DNA of 52,037 bases from Actinomycetota bacterium. Its GTDB lineage: Bacteria; Actinomycetota; Acidimicrobiia; Spongiisociales; UBA4744. The translations under genes and the position numbers were made by a program. The stretch covers positions 6,161-58,197 of the forward strand of contig JAADGS010000021.1 in the NCBI GenBank assembly GCA_013152275.1. Reading direction: 5' to 3'. Numbering within the stretch: position 1 is the stretch's first letter; each line of letters starts with the position of its first letter. Shown here one piece after another: positions 8,567-17,138 of this stretch. Under the pieces are notes generated by a model, which had not been told where the DNA came from, ran no database searches, and was given only the letters and a program-made list of their open reading frames with translations.

Positions 8567-9555
8567 ATATCCTCCAACATCGCATCGACGAACTCTGCGG
8601 GAACGAACGGGATCAGGTCATGGACCCCCTCGCCGACCCCGATGAACTTGACCGGCAGATCCAGCTCTCGCTCGATGGCGACGGCGACGCCGCCGCGTGC
8701 GGTCCCGTCGAGCTTCGTCAACACGACTCCGGTCACCCCTACCACCTCGGTGAACGTCCGCGCCTGTACCAGGGCGTTCTGCCCGCTGGTCGCGTCGATG
8801 GCGAGGAGCACCTCGTCCACCTCACCCGCAGCCCGGCCAAGCACCCGGACGATCTTGCCCAGTTCCTGCATCAGGTTGTGCTTGGAGTGGAGCCTGCCGG
8901 CCGTGTCCACGATGAGGACATCGTGACCCCGGGCTCTGGCAGCCTCATATGCGTCGAAGGCAACCGCAGCGGGGTCTGCTCCTTCCTGGCTGGAGACGAT
9001 TTCGACGCCGACGCGCTCCGCCCACGTGCGCAACTGGACACTCGCCGCGGCGCGAAACGTATCCGCGGCGCCCAGGAGTGGGGATCTCCCCTCTGCGACG
9101 AGATACGCTGCGAGCTTCGCGATGCTCGTGGTCTTGCCCGTTCCGTTCACCCCGACGACGATCACCACCGACGGAGCACCCGACAGGTGAAGATCGCGGG
9201 GGCGATCGCCGAACTCGGAGATGAGCTCTGCGCACAGTACGCCTTTCGCCTCCTGCGGGCCGCTCGGATGTTGCTCTCGAACACGTGCGATGATCTCGCC
9301 GGTCGCGAGCACGCCGACGTCCGCAGCGATCAGTGCCTCCTCCAGCTCGTCCCAGAAGCGGTCGTCGAGGCGGCCGGATCCGAAGATCCGGTGCAGTCTT
9401 CCTCCGAGGGCCGTTCGGGTTTTCTCGAGACGATCGGCAAGGATCGGCTGAAGAGCGATGTCCTCGCCGTCTCGTCCGCGGCGAACCACGATGAACAGGA
9501 GGACGGCGACAACGAGTACCGCTGCGCCAAGGAGAATCAATTGTGTCGATGTCAT
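8563..9555 (-). CDS. ftsY: SRP receptor FtsY with N-terminal membrane anchor
   Basis: 330 residues. A hydrophobic helix at 6-25 takes the place of the acidic A domain of E. coli FtsY and should tether the protein. The NG domain follows: P-loop VGVNGTGKTT (134-143), DTAGRLHSK, TKLDGTARGG and the closing GVGEGVHDLIPF. It is the SRP-GTPase partner of Ffh (1812-3128). The start overlaps the smc stop by 4 nt and the stop overlaps cdd. Confidence 0.96.
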   Translation of the reverse strand: MTSTQLILLGAAVLVVAVLLFIVVRRGRDGEDIALQPILADRLEKTRTALGGRLHRIFGSGRLDDRFWDELEEALIAADVGVLATGEIIARVREQHPSGPQEAKGVLCAELISEFGDRPRDLHLSGAPSVVIVVGVNGTGKTTSIAKLAAYLVAEGRSPLLGAADTFRAAASVQLRTWAERVGVEIVSSQEGADPAAVAFDAYEAARARGHDVLIVDTAGRLHSKHNLMQELGKIVRVLGRAAGEVDEVLLAIDATSGQNALVQARTFTEVVGVTGVVLTKLDGTARGGVAVAIERELDLPVKFIGVGEGVHDLIPFVPAEFVDAMLEDI

Positions 9556-12500
9556 GCCAACTGTGACCGTTCACGGATTCGGCGGGACAGCACTTGGGAC
9601 GACCCGCCACGTTCGAGAGTGACACCGTACAGTATGTCGGCAACTTCCATGGTCTGCTGCTGGTGGGTGACGATCAACAGCTGGGCGCGTGAGCGGAACC
9701 GGTCGACCAGTCGCAGGAACCTCCGCAGGTTTGCGTCGTCGAGCGCTGCCTCGACTTCGTCGAGGATATAGAACGGTCCCGGCCTGGCTCGAAACACGGA
9801 GAAGAGGAACGCCAGTGCGGCAAGCGACCGTTCACCTCCGGACAGCAGACTCAACCTGCTCACCTTCTTGCCGAGCGGCATTGCCTCGACCTCCACACCC
9901 GAGGTGAGCGGATCCGACCCGTTCACGAGCCGGAGCCTTCCCTTGCCGCCGGGGAACAGCACTCCGAAGTACTCCTGGTAGTAATGGGCGACCTCCTCGA
10001 AAGCGGCGGTGAATTCTTCGACGATTCGCTCGTCGAGCGCCGAGATCACCTTGCGCAGCTCCGCTCGAGACGAGGCGAGGTCGTCGAGCTGGGCGGCAAG
10101 GAAATCATATCGTTCCTGGAGGTCTCGATACTCCTGTGCAGCAAGCGGATTCACCGGACCGAGCCGCCTGAGTTCTGCCTCATGGCTCGCGAGGAGCGAC
10201 TCGAGATCCTCGTCGACATCCGGTCGAGGCGCCCCGAGCGCCTCTTCGACCGAGGCGTCCGCGTCCCTACGCAGACCTTCGGCCACGGATTCTTCACGCA
10301 CCCGAAGTTCGGCGATCTCCACGGCTGCGGCGGAGATCTCCTGACGGGCGATCTCGCCTGCATTCCGAAGCTCCTCGAGTCGCGTTCGAGCCGTCGCGAG
10401 GCGAGCTCCGGCATCTCCGGCTTCTCGCCGCAACGCTCTCTGACGTTCTCGAAGCGCTGCGAGATGTGCTCTGACCACTTCCAGGGCCTTCACCGACTGA
10501 CCCTCGACGACCTGCAGCCGCATCACGCGAGCGGGGTCGACCGGTCGAACGACCGCGGACTGGAGCTCGCCTCTCACGACTCTCAGGCGGTCCTCCAGCA
10601 TCCTCCTGCGCTCCATGATCGCCCCGAGAGCGGCGGCAGCCTCCTGGCGAGCGTGATTGGCCTGCTCGCGGCGGAGTTCGACCTCCCGTCTCCGTTGCGC
10701 CATCTGCTCCCAAGCCCGCTGGCGCTCGGCTTCCTCACCTTCCAGATCCGCCAATCGGGCTCGCAGCCGCTCGATGCGGGCCTCTCGGTCACCTGCGCCC
10801 TCGACAACCGAAGACCGCCGCTCCTCCAGCCTCTCGATTTCTTCTTCGGCAGCCGTTCGAGCCCGGTCTCTCAGACGCAGCGCCTCGGTCATCCCTCCAA
10901 GCTTGGCCTCGAGTGCCTCGAGCGCCTCGAGTGCCTCACGCTCGACCCGCCGGGCACCGTCGAACGCCCGCTTCGCCGAGGTCAGGAGGCTCTCGGCCCG
11001 AGCCGCGCCGATCTCGGCATCCTCGAGTGCAACCAGGGCCGTCTCGAGCATTGCGGGAGTAGCCCCGTCGGTCCGGGCGATCCACATGCCGTTGGCGTCG
11101 ATCAGGTCCCCCTCCGGGGTGACGGCGCGCACGTCCGGATGATCGGCCACGATCCGCCAGGCCGTCGCCCACCCTTCGGCCACCACGACATCCCCGAGGA
11201 GTTGAGCGGCGAGGTCCAGGTCGGCGCCGGGACCCAGGAGATCGACCAGCGTCTCGATGCCCCATCTGGCTGCGACGTCCCGGGCCGGGGATGCCGGAGC
11301 AGGAGTGGCGGCGGTAACGAGAGGGACTCCGCCGAGTCCGTTCGCCTTGAGTTCGGCGGCGGCTTCCTGGATGTCTCTGCGCGATCGCGCGACGACGCCT
11401 CCCGCCCACGGACCGAGCGCGGCATCGACGGCCGCGGCCCACTCCGGAGGCACTGCCAGGAGCGCCGTCAGAGAGCCGCTCACCCCCGTCTTGGCGAGGG
11501 CTCGTTCACGCGCCGCCGAATCTGTGGTCATGGCTTCTGCCATCGCCTCGCTGCGGGCCTCTGCGCCTGCAAGCGTCAGTCGTGCGCGTCGGGCATGTTC
11601 CTCCGCTCGCTCCCATGCCTGTTGGAGACGTTCTCGCTCGCGCCGGCTACGTTCGTACGCCTCCTGCGCAGGGGCCGTTGCCCGATCGACACCACGAATC
11701 GCATCCTGCAGTTCATCGATCTCGGCGGATTCTTCCGCTACCTTCGCGGCCAGGACATCGAGCCTGCGCCGGAGATCGTGTGCCTCGCGCTCATCACGAT
11801 CGACGGCAGCTTCCAGTGAGCGGAGTTCTCCGCGTACTACGGCGAGTGCTCCTTCGACGGGGAGAGCGTCCTGTTCGGCCAGGGAGCGCGCCTCGTCTTC
11901 CAGCTCGCGAAACACCTGTTCGGCGCGCTCGACATCCCTGCGCGCGGCGTTCTCGGTCGCTCCGCTACCGGCAAGATCCACACCCAGCTCTGCAGCTTCG
12001 ATCTCGAGATCTCTGCGCCGCTCCCCCACGCCCTCGAGACGGGCCTGGGCAGATCTGCGCCGTTCGTGGGCGACCTGGGCGATGCGCCGCAAACGCTCGA
12101 CGGTCGTCTCCAACCGAGCCGCCGCCGCCGTATCCGCATCCAGCGCACGGCCGGCCGCTCCGGCCCGACTACCGAGATCCGGAAGCCGTGATTCGAGTTC
12201 GACCCTCTCGAGTTGCACCGCCTCGAGGTTGGCGCTCCACCGAGCCTCGGCGCCTTCGGCCTCGGCGAGCCGATCGCGGATGGCGCGCATCGCTTCTCCG
12301 CCGACGTAGAGGCGCAACTCACGTAACTCGCGCCGAAGTTCGGCCTGGCGGTCTGCGGACTTTGCCTGCCGCTCCAGCGGTCGGATCTGCCGCTTGAGCT
12401 CGCGAAGGATGTCTTGGAGCCGGAGCACGTCCGCGTCGGTGCGTTCCAGACGACGCACCGACCGTTCCTTGCGAAGTCGGTGCTTGAGGATCCCGGCGGC

Positions 12501-12989
12501 CTCTTCGATCACCGCCCTGTGATCCTCCGGTTTTGCGTTCAGAAGATCGTCGATCCGCCCCTGACCGACAATGAGATGCTGGTGCCGTCCAACCCCTCCG
12601 TCGGACAGCAGCTCCTGAATGTCGAGGAGCCGACAGTCGACGTTGTTGATCTGGTAGTCGCTGGAGCCGTCACGATACAACCGCCGGGTGATCGAGATCT
12701 CGTCGAGATCGAGCGGCATCGTACGTGTGCCGTTGTCGAGCACCAGTGTCACCTCCGCCCGGCCGAACGCAGGCCGGGTCGCCGTCCCCGCAAAGATGAC
12801 GTCTTCCATCCGCTGGGTTCGCAACGAGCGTGTCGACTGTGTTCCCATGACCCAGGCGATGGCGTCGACGAGATTGGACTTGCCGGAACCGTTGGGTCCG
12901 ACGACGACCGTCACTCCGGGCTCGAACTCGAGCCGAGTCCGATCGGCGAACGATTTGAAGCCGACCAGCCGCAGAGACTTCACATACAC
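9552..12989 (-). CDS. smc: Chromosome segregation protein SMC
   Basis: 1145 residues with the standard SMC plan: N-terminal head with Walker A GPNGSGKSN (31-39), long coiled coil, hinge near 490-650 (SGSLTALLAVPPEWAAAVDA and the strands after it), second coiled coil, and a C-terminal head with signature LSLLSGGERSLAALA and Walker B FYILDEVEAALDD. It forms condensin with ScpA/ScpB, not seen here. GTG start at 12989 gives MYVKSLRLVGFKSF, the expected SMC beginning; a second GTG two codons on is possible. Head of the smc-ftsY-cdd unit. Confidence 0.97.
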   Translation of the reverse strand: MYVKSLRLVGFKSFADRTRLEFEPGVTVVVGPNGSGKSNLVDAIAWVMGTQSTRSLRTQRMEDVIFAGTATRPAFGRAEVTLVLDNGTRTMPLDLDEISITRRLYRDGSSDYQINNVDCRLLDIQELLSDGGVGRHQHLIVGQGRIDDLLNAKPEDHRAVIEEAAGILKHRLRKERSVRRLERTDADVLRLQDILRELKRQIRPLERQAKSADRQAELRRELRELRLYVGGEAMRAIRDRLAEAEGAEARWSANLEAVQLERVELESRLPDLGSRAGAAGRALDADTAAAARLETTVERLRRIAQVAHERRRSAQARLEGVGERRRDLEIEAAELGVDLAGSGATENAARRDVERAEQVFRELEDEARSLAEQDALPVEGALAVVRGELRSLEAAVDRDEREAHDLRRRLDVLAAKVAEESAEIDELQDAIRGVDRATAPAQEAYERSRRERERLQQAWERAEEHARRARLTLAGAEARSEAMAEAMTTDSAARERALAKTGVSGSLTALLAVPPEWAAAVDAALGPWAGGVVARSRRDIQEAAAELKANGLGGVPLVTAATPAPASPARDVAARWGIETLVDLLGPGADLDLAAQLLGDVVVAEGWATAWRIVADHPDVRAVTPEGDLIDANGMWIARTDGATPAMLETALVALEDAEIGAARAESLLTSAKRAFDGARRVEREALEALEALEAKLGGMTEALRLRDRARTAAEEEIERLEERRSSVVEGAGDREARIERLRARLADLEGEEAERQRAWEQMAQRRREVELRREQANHARQEAAAALGAIMERRRMLEDRLRVVRGELQSAVVRPVDPARVMRLQVVEGQSVKALEVVRAHLAALRERQRALRREAGDAGARLATARTRLEELRNAGEIARQEISAAAVEIAELRVREESVAEGLRRDADASVEEALGAPRPDVDEDLESLLASHEAELRRLGPVNPLAAQEYRDLQERYDFLAAQLDDLASSRAELRKVISALDERIVEEFTAAFEEVAHYYQEYFGVLFPGGKGRLRLVNGSDPLTSGVEVEAMPLGKKVSRLSLLSGGERSLAALAFLFSVFRARPGPFYILDEVEAALDDANLRRFLRLVDRFRSRAQLLIVTHQQQTMEVADILYGVTLERGGSSQVLSRRIRERSQLA

Positions 12990-13019
12990 TGAATGACACC
13001 CTTGTGATTTGGCGGAATG

Positions 13020-13025
13020 AGGCTA
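13020..13025 (-). promoter_or_regulatory. -10 element TAGCCT upstream of smc
   Basis: TAGCCT on the minus strand, 30 nt before the smc GTG, in the 54 nt gap after acyP. A weak AAGGG lies about 9 nt before the GTG. This may give smc-ftsY-cdd its own promoter. Confidence 0.4.
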
Positions 13026-13043
13026 TCACAGCACGGCGGCCGT

Positions 13044-13331
13044 TCATCGAATCATGAACGTGTCGGCATCGGGGTCGACGGTTGCCGGAGTCACCCGGAC
13101 ATCGGTGACGACGGCCGATCGAGGCCCCACATGTAGCCACTCGATGAGGTTCTCGACGACTTCGGGTGAACCCTGGACCTCGACTTCGACCTCCCCGAAC
13201 GGCAGGTTGCGGACCCACCCGACGGCGCCGAGCATCCTGGCTCGTGCCAGCGTCGCGTAACGAAACCCGACCCCTTGCACGCGGCCACGCACCACTGCCC
13301 TGACTCGGATCACGTGCGACACGTCGGACAC
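13044..13331 (-). CDS. acyP: Acylphosphatase
   Basis: 95 residues. It hydrolyses acyl-phosphates. The catalytic loop GRVQGVGFRY carries the active-site Arg, and the second motif GWVRNLPFGEVEVEVQG matches GxVxNxxDGxVE, with Asp replaced by Phe in the NLPFGE turn. The catalytic Asn (RN) is kept. The GTG start is one base after the rnc stop. Acylphosphatase beside rnc and smc is a recurrent actinobacterial arrangement. Confidence 0.93.
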   Translation of the reverse strand: MSDVSHVIRVRAVVRGRVQGVGFRYATLARARMLGAVGWVRNLPFGEVEVEVQGSPEVVENLIEWLHVGPRSAVVTDVRVTPATVDPDADTFMIR

Positions 13332-13332
13332 G

Positions 13333-14007
13333 CTACGGTGAATCCGCCAGACCCTCCAGAGCCACCCTGGCAGCCGCCTGTTGGGCCTCTTTCTTCGAGT
13401 GACCTTCTCCCTCGCCGCGGATCACCCCGTCGATCTCCACCGTCGCCCTGAATGTCCGATCGTGATCGGGCCCGTCACCGTGCACCCGGTACACGGGTTC
13501 GAGTTGCACCTTGGCAAGCACTTCCTGCAACCGGGTCTTGTAGTCCATGGAGCCCGGAGTCACCGAAAGCGCCGCCACCTGCGCCTCCCAATGCTCGATG
13601 ATCACGCGACGCACTTCTTCGAGCCCCCCATCCAGGTACACCGCCGCCAAGACGGCCTCCAATGCGTCGGCGAGAATCGAGTCTTTGTCGCGACCGTCGG
13701 AGACCTCTTCGCCGTGTCCGATGCGGAGACCGCTTCCGAGTCCGATGGTGCGCGCCACCGATGCGAGCGCCGGCCTGCTGACGAGCGAGGCTCGCAGCTT
13801 CGCCATCTGGCCTTCTCGCATATCGTGGAAGCGCCCGAAGAGGACGTCGGTGATGACGAGACCGAGGACCGCATCACCCAGGAACTCCATCCTCTCATTG
13901 TGTTCGACGTGGTCGTGCTCCGCGGTGAAGGACCGATGGGTGAGCGCCATCTCGAGCAGAGCCGGGTTTCGGAAGTGATATCCGAGCCTCGCTTCGATGC
14001 CGGTCAT
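13333..14007 (-). CDS. rnc: Ribonuclease III
   Basis: 224 residues: an endonuclease domain with the signature HNERMEFLGDAVL (36-48) and the second acidic cluster KDSILADALEAVLAAVYLDGG, then a double-stranded RNA-binding domain (DYKTRLQEVLAKV through KKEAQQAAARVALEGL). It processes rRNA precursors and cleaves structured RNA. Start chosen at ATG 14007 (MTGIEARLGYHFRNP), which overlaps the plsX stop by 4 nt; an upstream in-frame extension lies inside plsX and is not RNase III-like. Confidence 0.96.
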   Translation of the reverse strand: MTGIEARLGYHFRNPALLEMALTHRSFTAEHDHVEHNERMEFLGDAVLGLVITDVLFGRFHDMREGQMAKLRASLVSRPALASVARTIGLGSGLRIGHGEEVSDGRDKDSILADALEAVLAAVYLDGGLEEVRRVIIEHWEAQVAALSVTPGSMDYKTRLQEVLAKVQLEPVYRVHGDGPDHDRTFRATVEIDGVIRGEGEGHSKKEAQQAAARVALEGLADSP

Positions 14008-14930
14008 GCAAACCGCCGTCCTATCTCTTCCACCATGCCTCCCGAGGCCTCGTGAGATGCCCATTCGAGCGCGCTGCGGATCGCAACTCGCGACGATGAT
14101 CCGTGGGCGATGACCGCGACGCCTCGGGTACCGACGAGATGAGCGCCACCCGTGGTCTCATAGTCGAGCCCGGCCAAGACCGTCGCCGGGAGCGGTTCCC
14201 CGGCGTCCGCCGCCAACGAGGCCACCCAGGCGACGGTCCCTTCGATGGCCTTGAGAACGGTATTACCGGTGAACCCGTCCGTCACCACGACATCCACGGT
14301 CGCCGCGGTGATATCACGCCCTTCGACGTTTCCAACGAATCGTGGCAGCGCGTCCTCCAACAATACGGCCGCCTGCCTCTCCAGATCTCTCCCCTTGCCC
14401 TTTTCCTGGCCGATCGAGAGGAGGCCGACCGACGGGTCCGCCACTCCAAGCGAGAATTCGGAGACGACCGAGCCCATGATCGCGAACTGCACGAGATGTC
14501 TGGGGCCCACCATCGGGTTTGCCCCGGCGTCGACGAGGACGGTGGGAGGGTCGGTCGGGATGACGGTGGCGATCGCCGGCCGGAGCACACCGGGAATCCT
14601 CCCGATGATGATCGTCGCTGCAGCAAGTGCCGCCCCCGTCGATCCGGCCGACACGAGACCGTCGGCCTCACCCGAACGGACGAGTCGCGCAGCCACGCTG
14701 ATCGATGCGTCGGGTTTCTCTCGAATCGAACGGACCGGATCTTCACCCATCTCGACGGCATCGCCGGCATGAACGATGGGCAGATCCACATCGACATCTT
14801 CACAGAGCGGTTCGAGCCGTCTTCGATCGCCGACGAGGACGACGTCGATCCCCCTGCGGACGGCCTCCACGGCTCCGGCGATCGTCTCTCGGGGTGCATG
14901 GTCGCCCCCCATCGCGTCGAGGGCTAACAC
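14004..14930 (-). CDS. plsX: Phosphate acyltransferase PlsX
   Basis: 308 residues. It makes acyl-phosphate from acyl-ACP for the PlsY route of phosphatidic acid synthesis. GTG start at 14930 gives the characteristic LALDAMGGDHAPRE; the start lies 1 nt after the rpmF stop. Further motifs: SAGSTGAALAAA, LVDAGANPMVGPRHLVQFA and VVTDGFTGNTVLK. The genome also carries plsB (39935-42232), so two acyltransferase entry routes may coexist. No plsY is visible. Confidence 0.95.
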   Translation of the reverse strand: MLALDAMGGDHAPRETIAGAVEAVRRGIDVVLVGDRRRLEPLCEDVDVDLPIVHAGDAVEMGEDPVRSIREKPDASISVAARLVRSGEADGLVSAGSTGAALAAATIIIGRIPGVLRPAIATVIPTDPPTVLVDAGANPMVGPRHLVQFAIMGSVVSEFSLGVADPSVGLLSIGQEKGKGRDLERQAAVLLEDALPRFVGNVEGRDITAATVDVVVTDGFTGNTVLKAIEGTVAWVASLAADAGEPLPATVLAGLDYETTGGAHLVGTRGVAVIAHGSSSRVAIRSALEWASHEASGGMVEEIGRRFA

Positions 14931-14931
14931 A

Positions 14932-15111
14932 CTATTCGGTTCCGGCGGTGACCTCGTGGCCCCGGTACGTACCACAGGTCGGGCAGGCCCGATGCGGCAG
15001 TTTGGGAGCGTGACACTGCGGACAGGTGGACATGCGCGGCAGGCTGAGCTTCCAACCCGCCTTGCGCCGCCTCGTGCGTGACCGCGACATCTTTTTCTTG
15101 GGTACGGCCAT
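14932..15111 (-). CDS. rpmF: 50S ribosomal protein L32
   Basis: 59 residues beginning MAVPKKKMSRSRTRRRKAGW, the diagnostic L32 N-terminus, with a zinc ribbon CPQC (30-33) and CPTC (43-46), so the zinc-containing C+ form. ATG at 15111. It lies between DUF177 (12 nt) and plsX (1 nt), the classic DUF177-rpmF-plsX order linking ribosome and lipid genes. Confidence 0.97.
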   Translation of the reverse strand: MAVPKKKMSRSRTRRRKAGWKLSLPRMSTCPQCHAPKLPHRACPTCGTYRGHEVTAGTE

Positions 15112-15123
15112 AAGGGGCTCCTC

Positions 15124-15615
15124 TCAAGGTTCCAGCAGATACCGAAGGGCGCCGAACGGAGACGCACTCTCGTCGGCGTGCCCGGAACAGGGATCCGTAT
15201 TCAAGTCGGTTCCGCAGGTAGGGCAAAGTCCAAGACAGTCCAACTTGCAGAGTGGTGCGATCGGAAGGGCAAGTGAGGCTTCGTCTCGCAGGGTCTGTTC
15301 GAGGTCGATAGATCCGCCGCGTCCGATGACGGGACCGTCATCCACCGGCCGGGGACCGAACACTTCGAGAATCGTGACACTCATCTCGTCATCCCGTTCC
15401 ATCAGGCACCGGTTGCATCGCAACGAGGCCGTGAACGTCAGGGTTCCGCGAACGACGACCTCGTCGACCGTCGCCTCGAGCACCAGATCGGCGTGCACCG
15501 GTGCGAGTACCCGGGCCAGGTCGAGCCTGATGTCCAGCGGGCCGTCGAGCACCACCGCCCGGCGCGCACCCGGATGCCCGAGCAGGTCGGAGACGTTCAA
15601 GATGAAAGGGGACAT
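15124..15615 (-). CDS. DUF177 (YceD) family protein
   Basis: 163 residues of the YceD/DUF177 family, whose gene is almost always directly upstream of rpmF. In plants and bacteria the family is linked to 23S rRNA accumulation. Visible features: the central LRCNRCLMERDDEM and a C-terminal cysteine cluster LCKLDCLGLCPTCGTDL that probably binds zinc. It ends in SPFGALRYLLEP, near the family's usual C-terminus. Confidence 0.92.
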   Translation of the reverse strand: MSPFILNVSDLLGHPGARRAVVLDGPLDIRLDLARVLAPVHADLVLEATVDEVVVRGTLTFTASLRCNRCLMERDDEMSVTILEVFGPRPVDDGPVIGRGGSIDLEQTLRDEASLALPIAPLCKLDCLGLCPTCGTDLNTDPCSGHADESASPFGALRYLLEP

Positions 15616-15629
15616 GGTGGATGGTGTTG

Positions 15630-16133
15630 TTACTCGGGAACCGGTGGTGGAGCGGGCCGTGCCTCATGATACTGCGACCGCACACTTCTGATCTGACCCA
15701 GGAGATTACGGAAGAGCATCTCGAGGTGCTCGAGCCGATTATCGGCAAGGTCCTCCGCTTCGAGCCGAATCCTCCGTGCCTCCCCTTCGGCCCTCCGCAC
15801 CAGAGCGTTCGCCTCCTCGACCGCTTCGGCGAGAACCCGCGATTCGCTGACCATCTCGGCGGCTTTCGCCGTGGACTTCTCGACGATGGCTCGGGCACGC
15901 TCGTTGGTTCTGGCGATGAAGGCCTCTCTCTCTCGCACCATCCATCGTGCCGCCCTCAGCTCTTCGGGGAGCGCCGCCCTCAGCCGGCCGATCATTTCGA
16001 GTAGTTCTTCGCGTTCGACCCGGACGCTGCCCGACAACGGAATGGCCTTCGCATCCCGGACTGCGGTTTCCATCTGATCGAGCAGCTCGACGAGTTCACC
16101 GACCTCGGGGATGTTGTCCGTACCGTCAGTCAT
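15630..16133 (-). CDS. Coiled-coil DivIVA-like protein
   Basis: 167 residues, strongly charged and helical. A predicted coiled coil runs from about 38 to 145 (RVEREELLEMIGRLRAAL through LEHLEMLFRNLLGQIRS). The C-terminus is proline-rich. Proteins of this type next to coaD in actinobacteria are annotated as DivIVA-like or cell-division-initiation proteins; the role here is unproven. The coding region overlaps the end of coaD by 8 nt. Confidence 0.75.
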   Translation of the reverse strand: MTDGTDNIPEVGELVELLDQMETAVRDAKAIPLSGSVRVEREELLEMIGRLRAALPEELRAARWMVREREAFIARTNERARAIVEKSTAKAAEMVSESRVLAEAVEEANALVRRAEGEARRIRLEAEDLADNRLEHLEMLFRNLLGQIRSVRSQYHEARPAPPPVPE

Positions 16134-16602
16134 TGCCGTACCTCTTCTTGAGTGCTTCGTTCACGCTCGCCGGTACGAGTTCTTCCACGGGACCGCCGAA
16201 CCGAGCGACTTCCTTGACGAGGGAAGAGGACAGGAATCCGTACACCGGGTTCGTCGGAAGGAACAGTGTGCTGATACCGGAGAGGCTCTCGTTCATCTGT
16301 GCCATCTGTAGCTCGTACTCGAAATCGGAGACGGCGCGCAGGCCTTTGACGATCACATCGACGTTCCTCGACCGGGCGAAGTCGACGAGCAGACCATCGA
16401 AGCTCTCCACGCCCACACGTTCACCATCGTACAGCCGTTGGAGCATGGCGACTCGCTCTCCGGCGTCGAAGAGCGGTGTCTTGGAGGGGTTGGCCACCAC
16501 GGCGATCACGACCTCACCGAAGACCGCCAGGCATCGGCGTATGACGTCGAGATGTCCGTTGGTCGGCGGGTCGAAGCTCCCAGGGATCAGGGCAACGGTC
16601 AC
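16126..16602 (-). CDS. coaD: Phosphopantetheine adenylyltransferase
   Basis: 158 residues. Fourth step of CoA synthesis: 4'-phosphopantetheine + ATP to dephospho-CoA. The nucleotidyltransferase motif is GSFDPPTNGHLDV (8-20) with T/HxGH as TNGH; VIVKGLRAVSDFEYE and FLSSSLVKEVARFGG complete the family signature. GTG start at 16602 overlaps the rsmD stop by 4 nt and begins TVALIPGSFDP; an extension further upstream is less likely. Confidence 0.96.
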   Translation of the reverse strand: MTVALIPGSFDPPTNGHLDVIRRCLAVFGEVVIAVVANPSKTPLFDAGERVAMLQRLYDGERVGVESFDGLLVDFARSRNVDVIVKGLRAVSDFEYELQMAQMNESLSGISTLFLPTNPVYGFLSSSLVKEVARFGGPVEELVPASVNEALKKRYGND

Positions 16603-17138
16603 GCCTCCTCCTTCCTCAGGCGCCACAGGACGGTGTCCCCGTATCTGTGGCGGTCGACCAGCGCGAGACCTCCGACGTTCGGCGGCCGCTCCCCCACCCT
16701 GCGATGGAGTATCACATCCGCTCCGGCGGTCAGCCTCGGAACCAGTTTGCTCAAGACCTTCTCTACAGACGCTAGCGACAGCCCATACGGTGGGTCAACG
16801 AATGCGAGATCTGCGTCGATGTCCGTATCGTCCAGGAAGCGCTCAACGTCCAGCGTGGACACGGTTCCGCCCAACCCGACACTGTCGATATTACGGCGAA
16901 GTGCCAAGAGCGCCGGTCGCGCCCTCTCCACGAACACGACGGACTCTGCGCCGCGGCTCAAGGCCTCGAGGCCGATGGAACCCGATCCCGCGTACAGGTC
17001 GAACACGCGGGCATCGACGACGCTATCCCCCAGCGACGAGAACAGCGCCTCTCGGGCGCGATCCGTCATCGGACGGGTACCGGATCCCGAAGGTCCGGAG
17101 AGGCGGCGGCCCTTTGCCATGCCGGCGATGATCCTCAT
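16599..17138 (-). CDS. rsmD: 16S rRNA (guanine-966-N2)-methyltransferase RsmD
   Basis: 179 residues. The opening MRIIAGMAKGRRLSGP is typical of RsmD. SAM motif I is FDLYAGSGSIGLEALSRGA; the catalytic loop is FVDPPYG (DPPY). ATG at 17138 overlaps the recG stop by 4 nt. The recG-rsmD-coaD order is widely conserved. Confidence 0.95.
   Translation of the reverse strand: MRIIAGMAKGRRLSGPSGSGTRPMTDRAREALFSSLGDSVVDARVFDLYAGSGSIGLEALSRGAESVVFVERARPALLALRRNIDSVGLGGTVSTLDVERFLDDTDIDADLAFVDPPYGLSLASVEKVLSKLVPRLTAGADVILHRRVGERPPNVGGLALVDRHRYGDTVLWRLRKEEA

Noticed and set aside
9984-11819. 611-codon plus-strand frame opposite smc
   Set aside because: Antisense shadow of the high-GC smc coding region; smc itself shows full domain structure.
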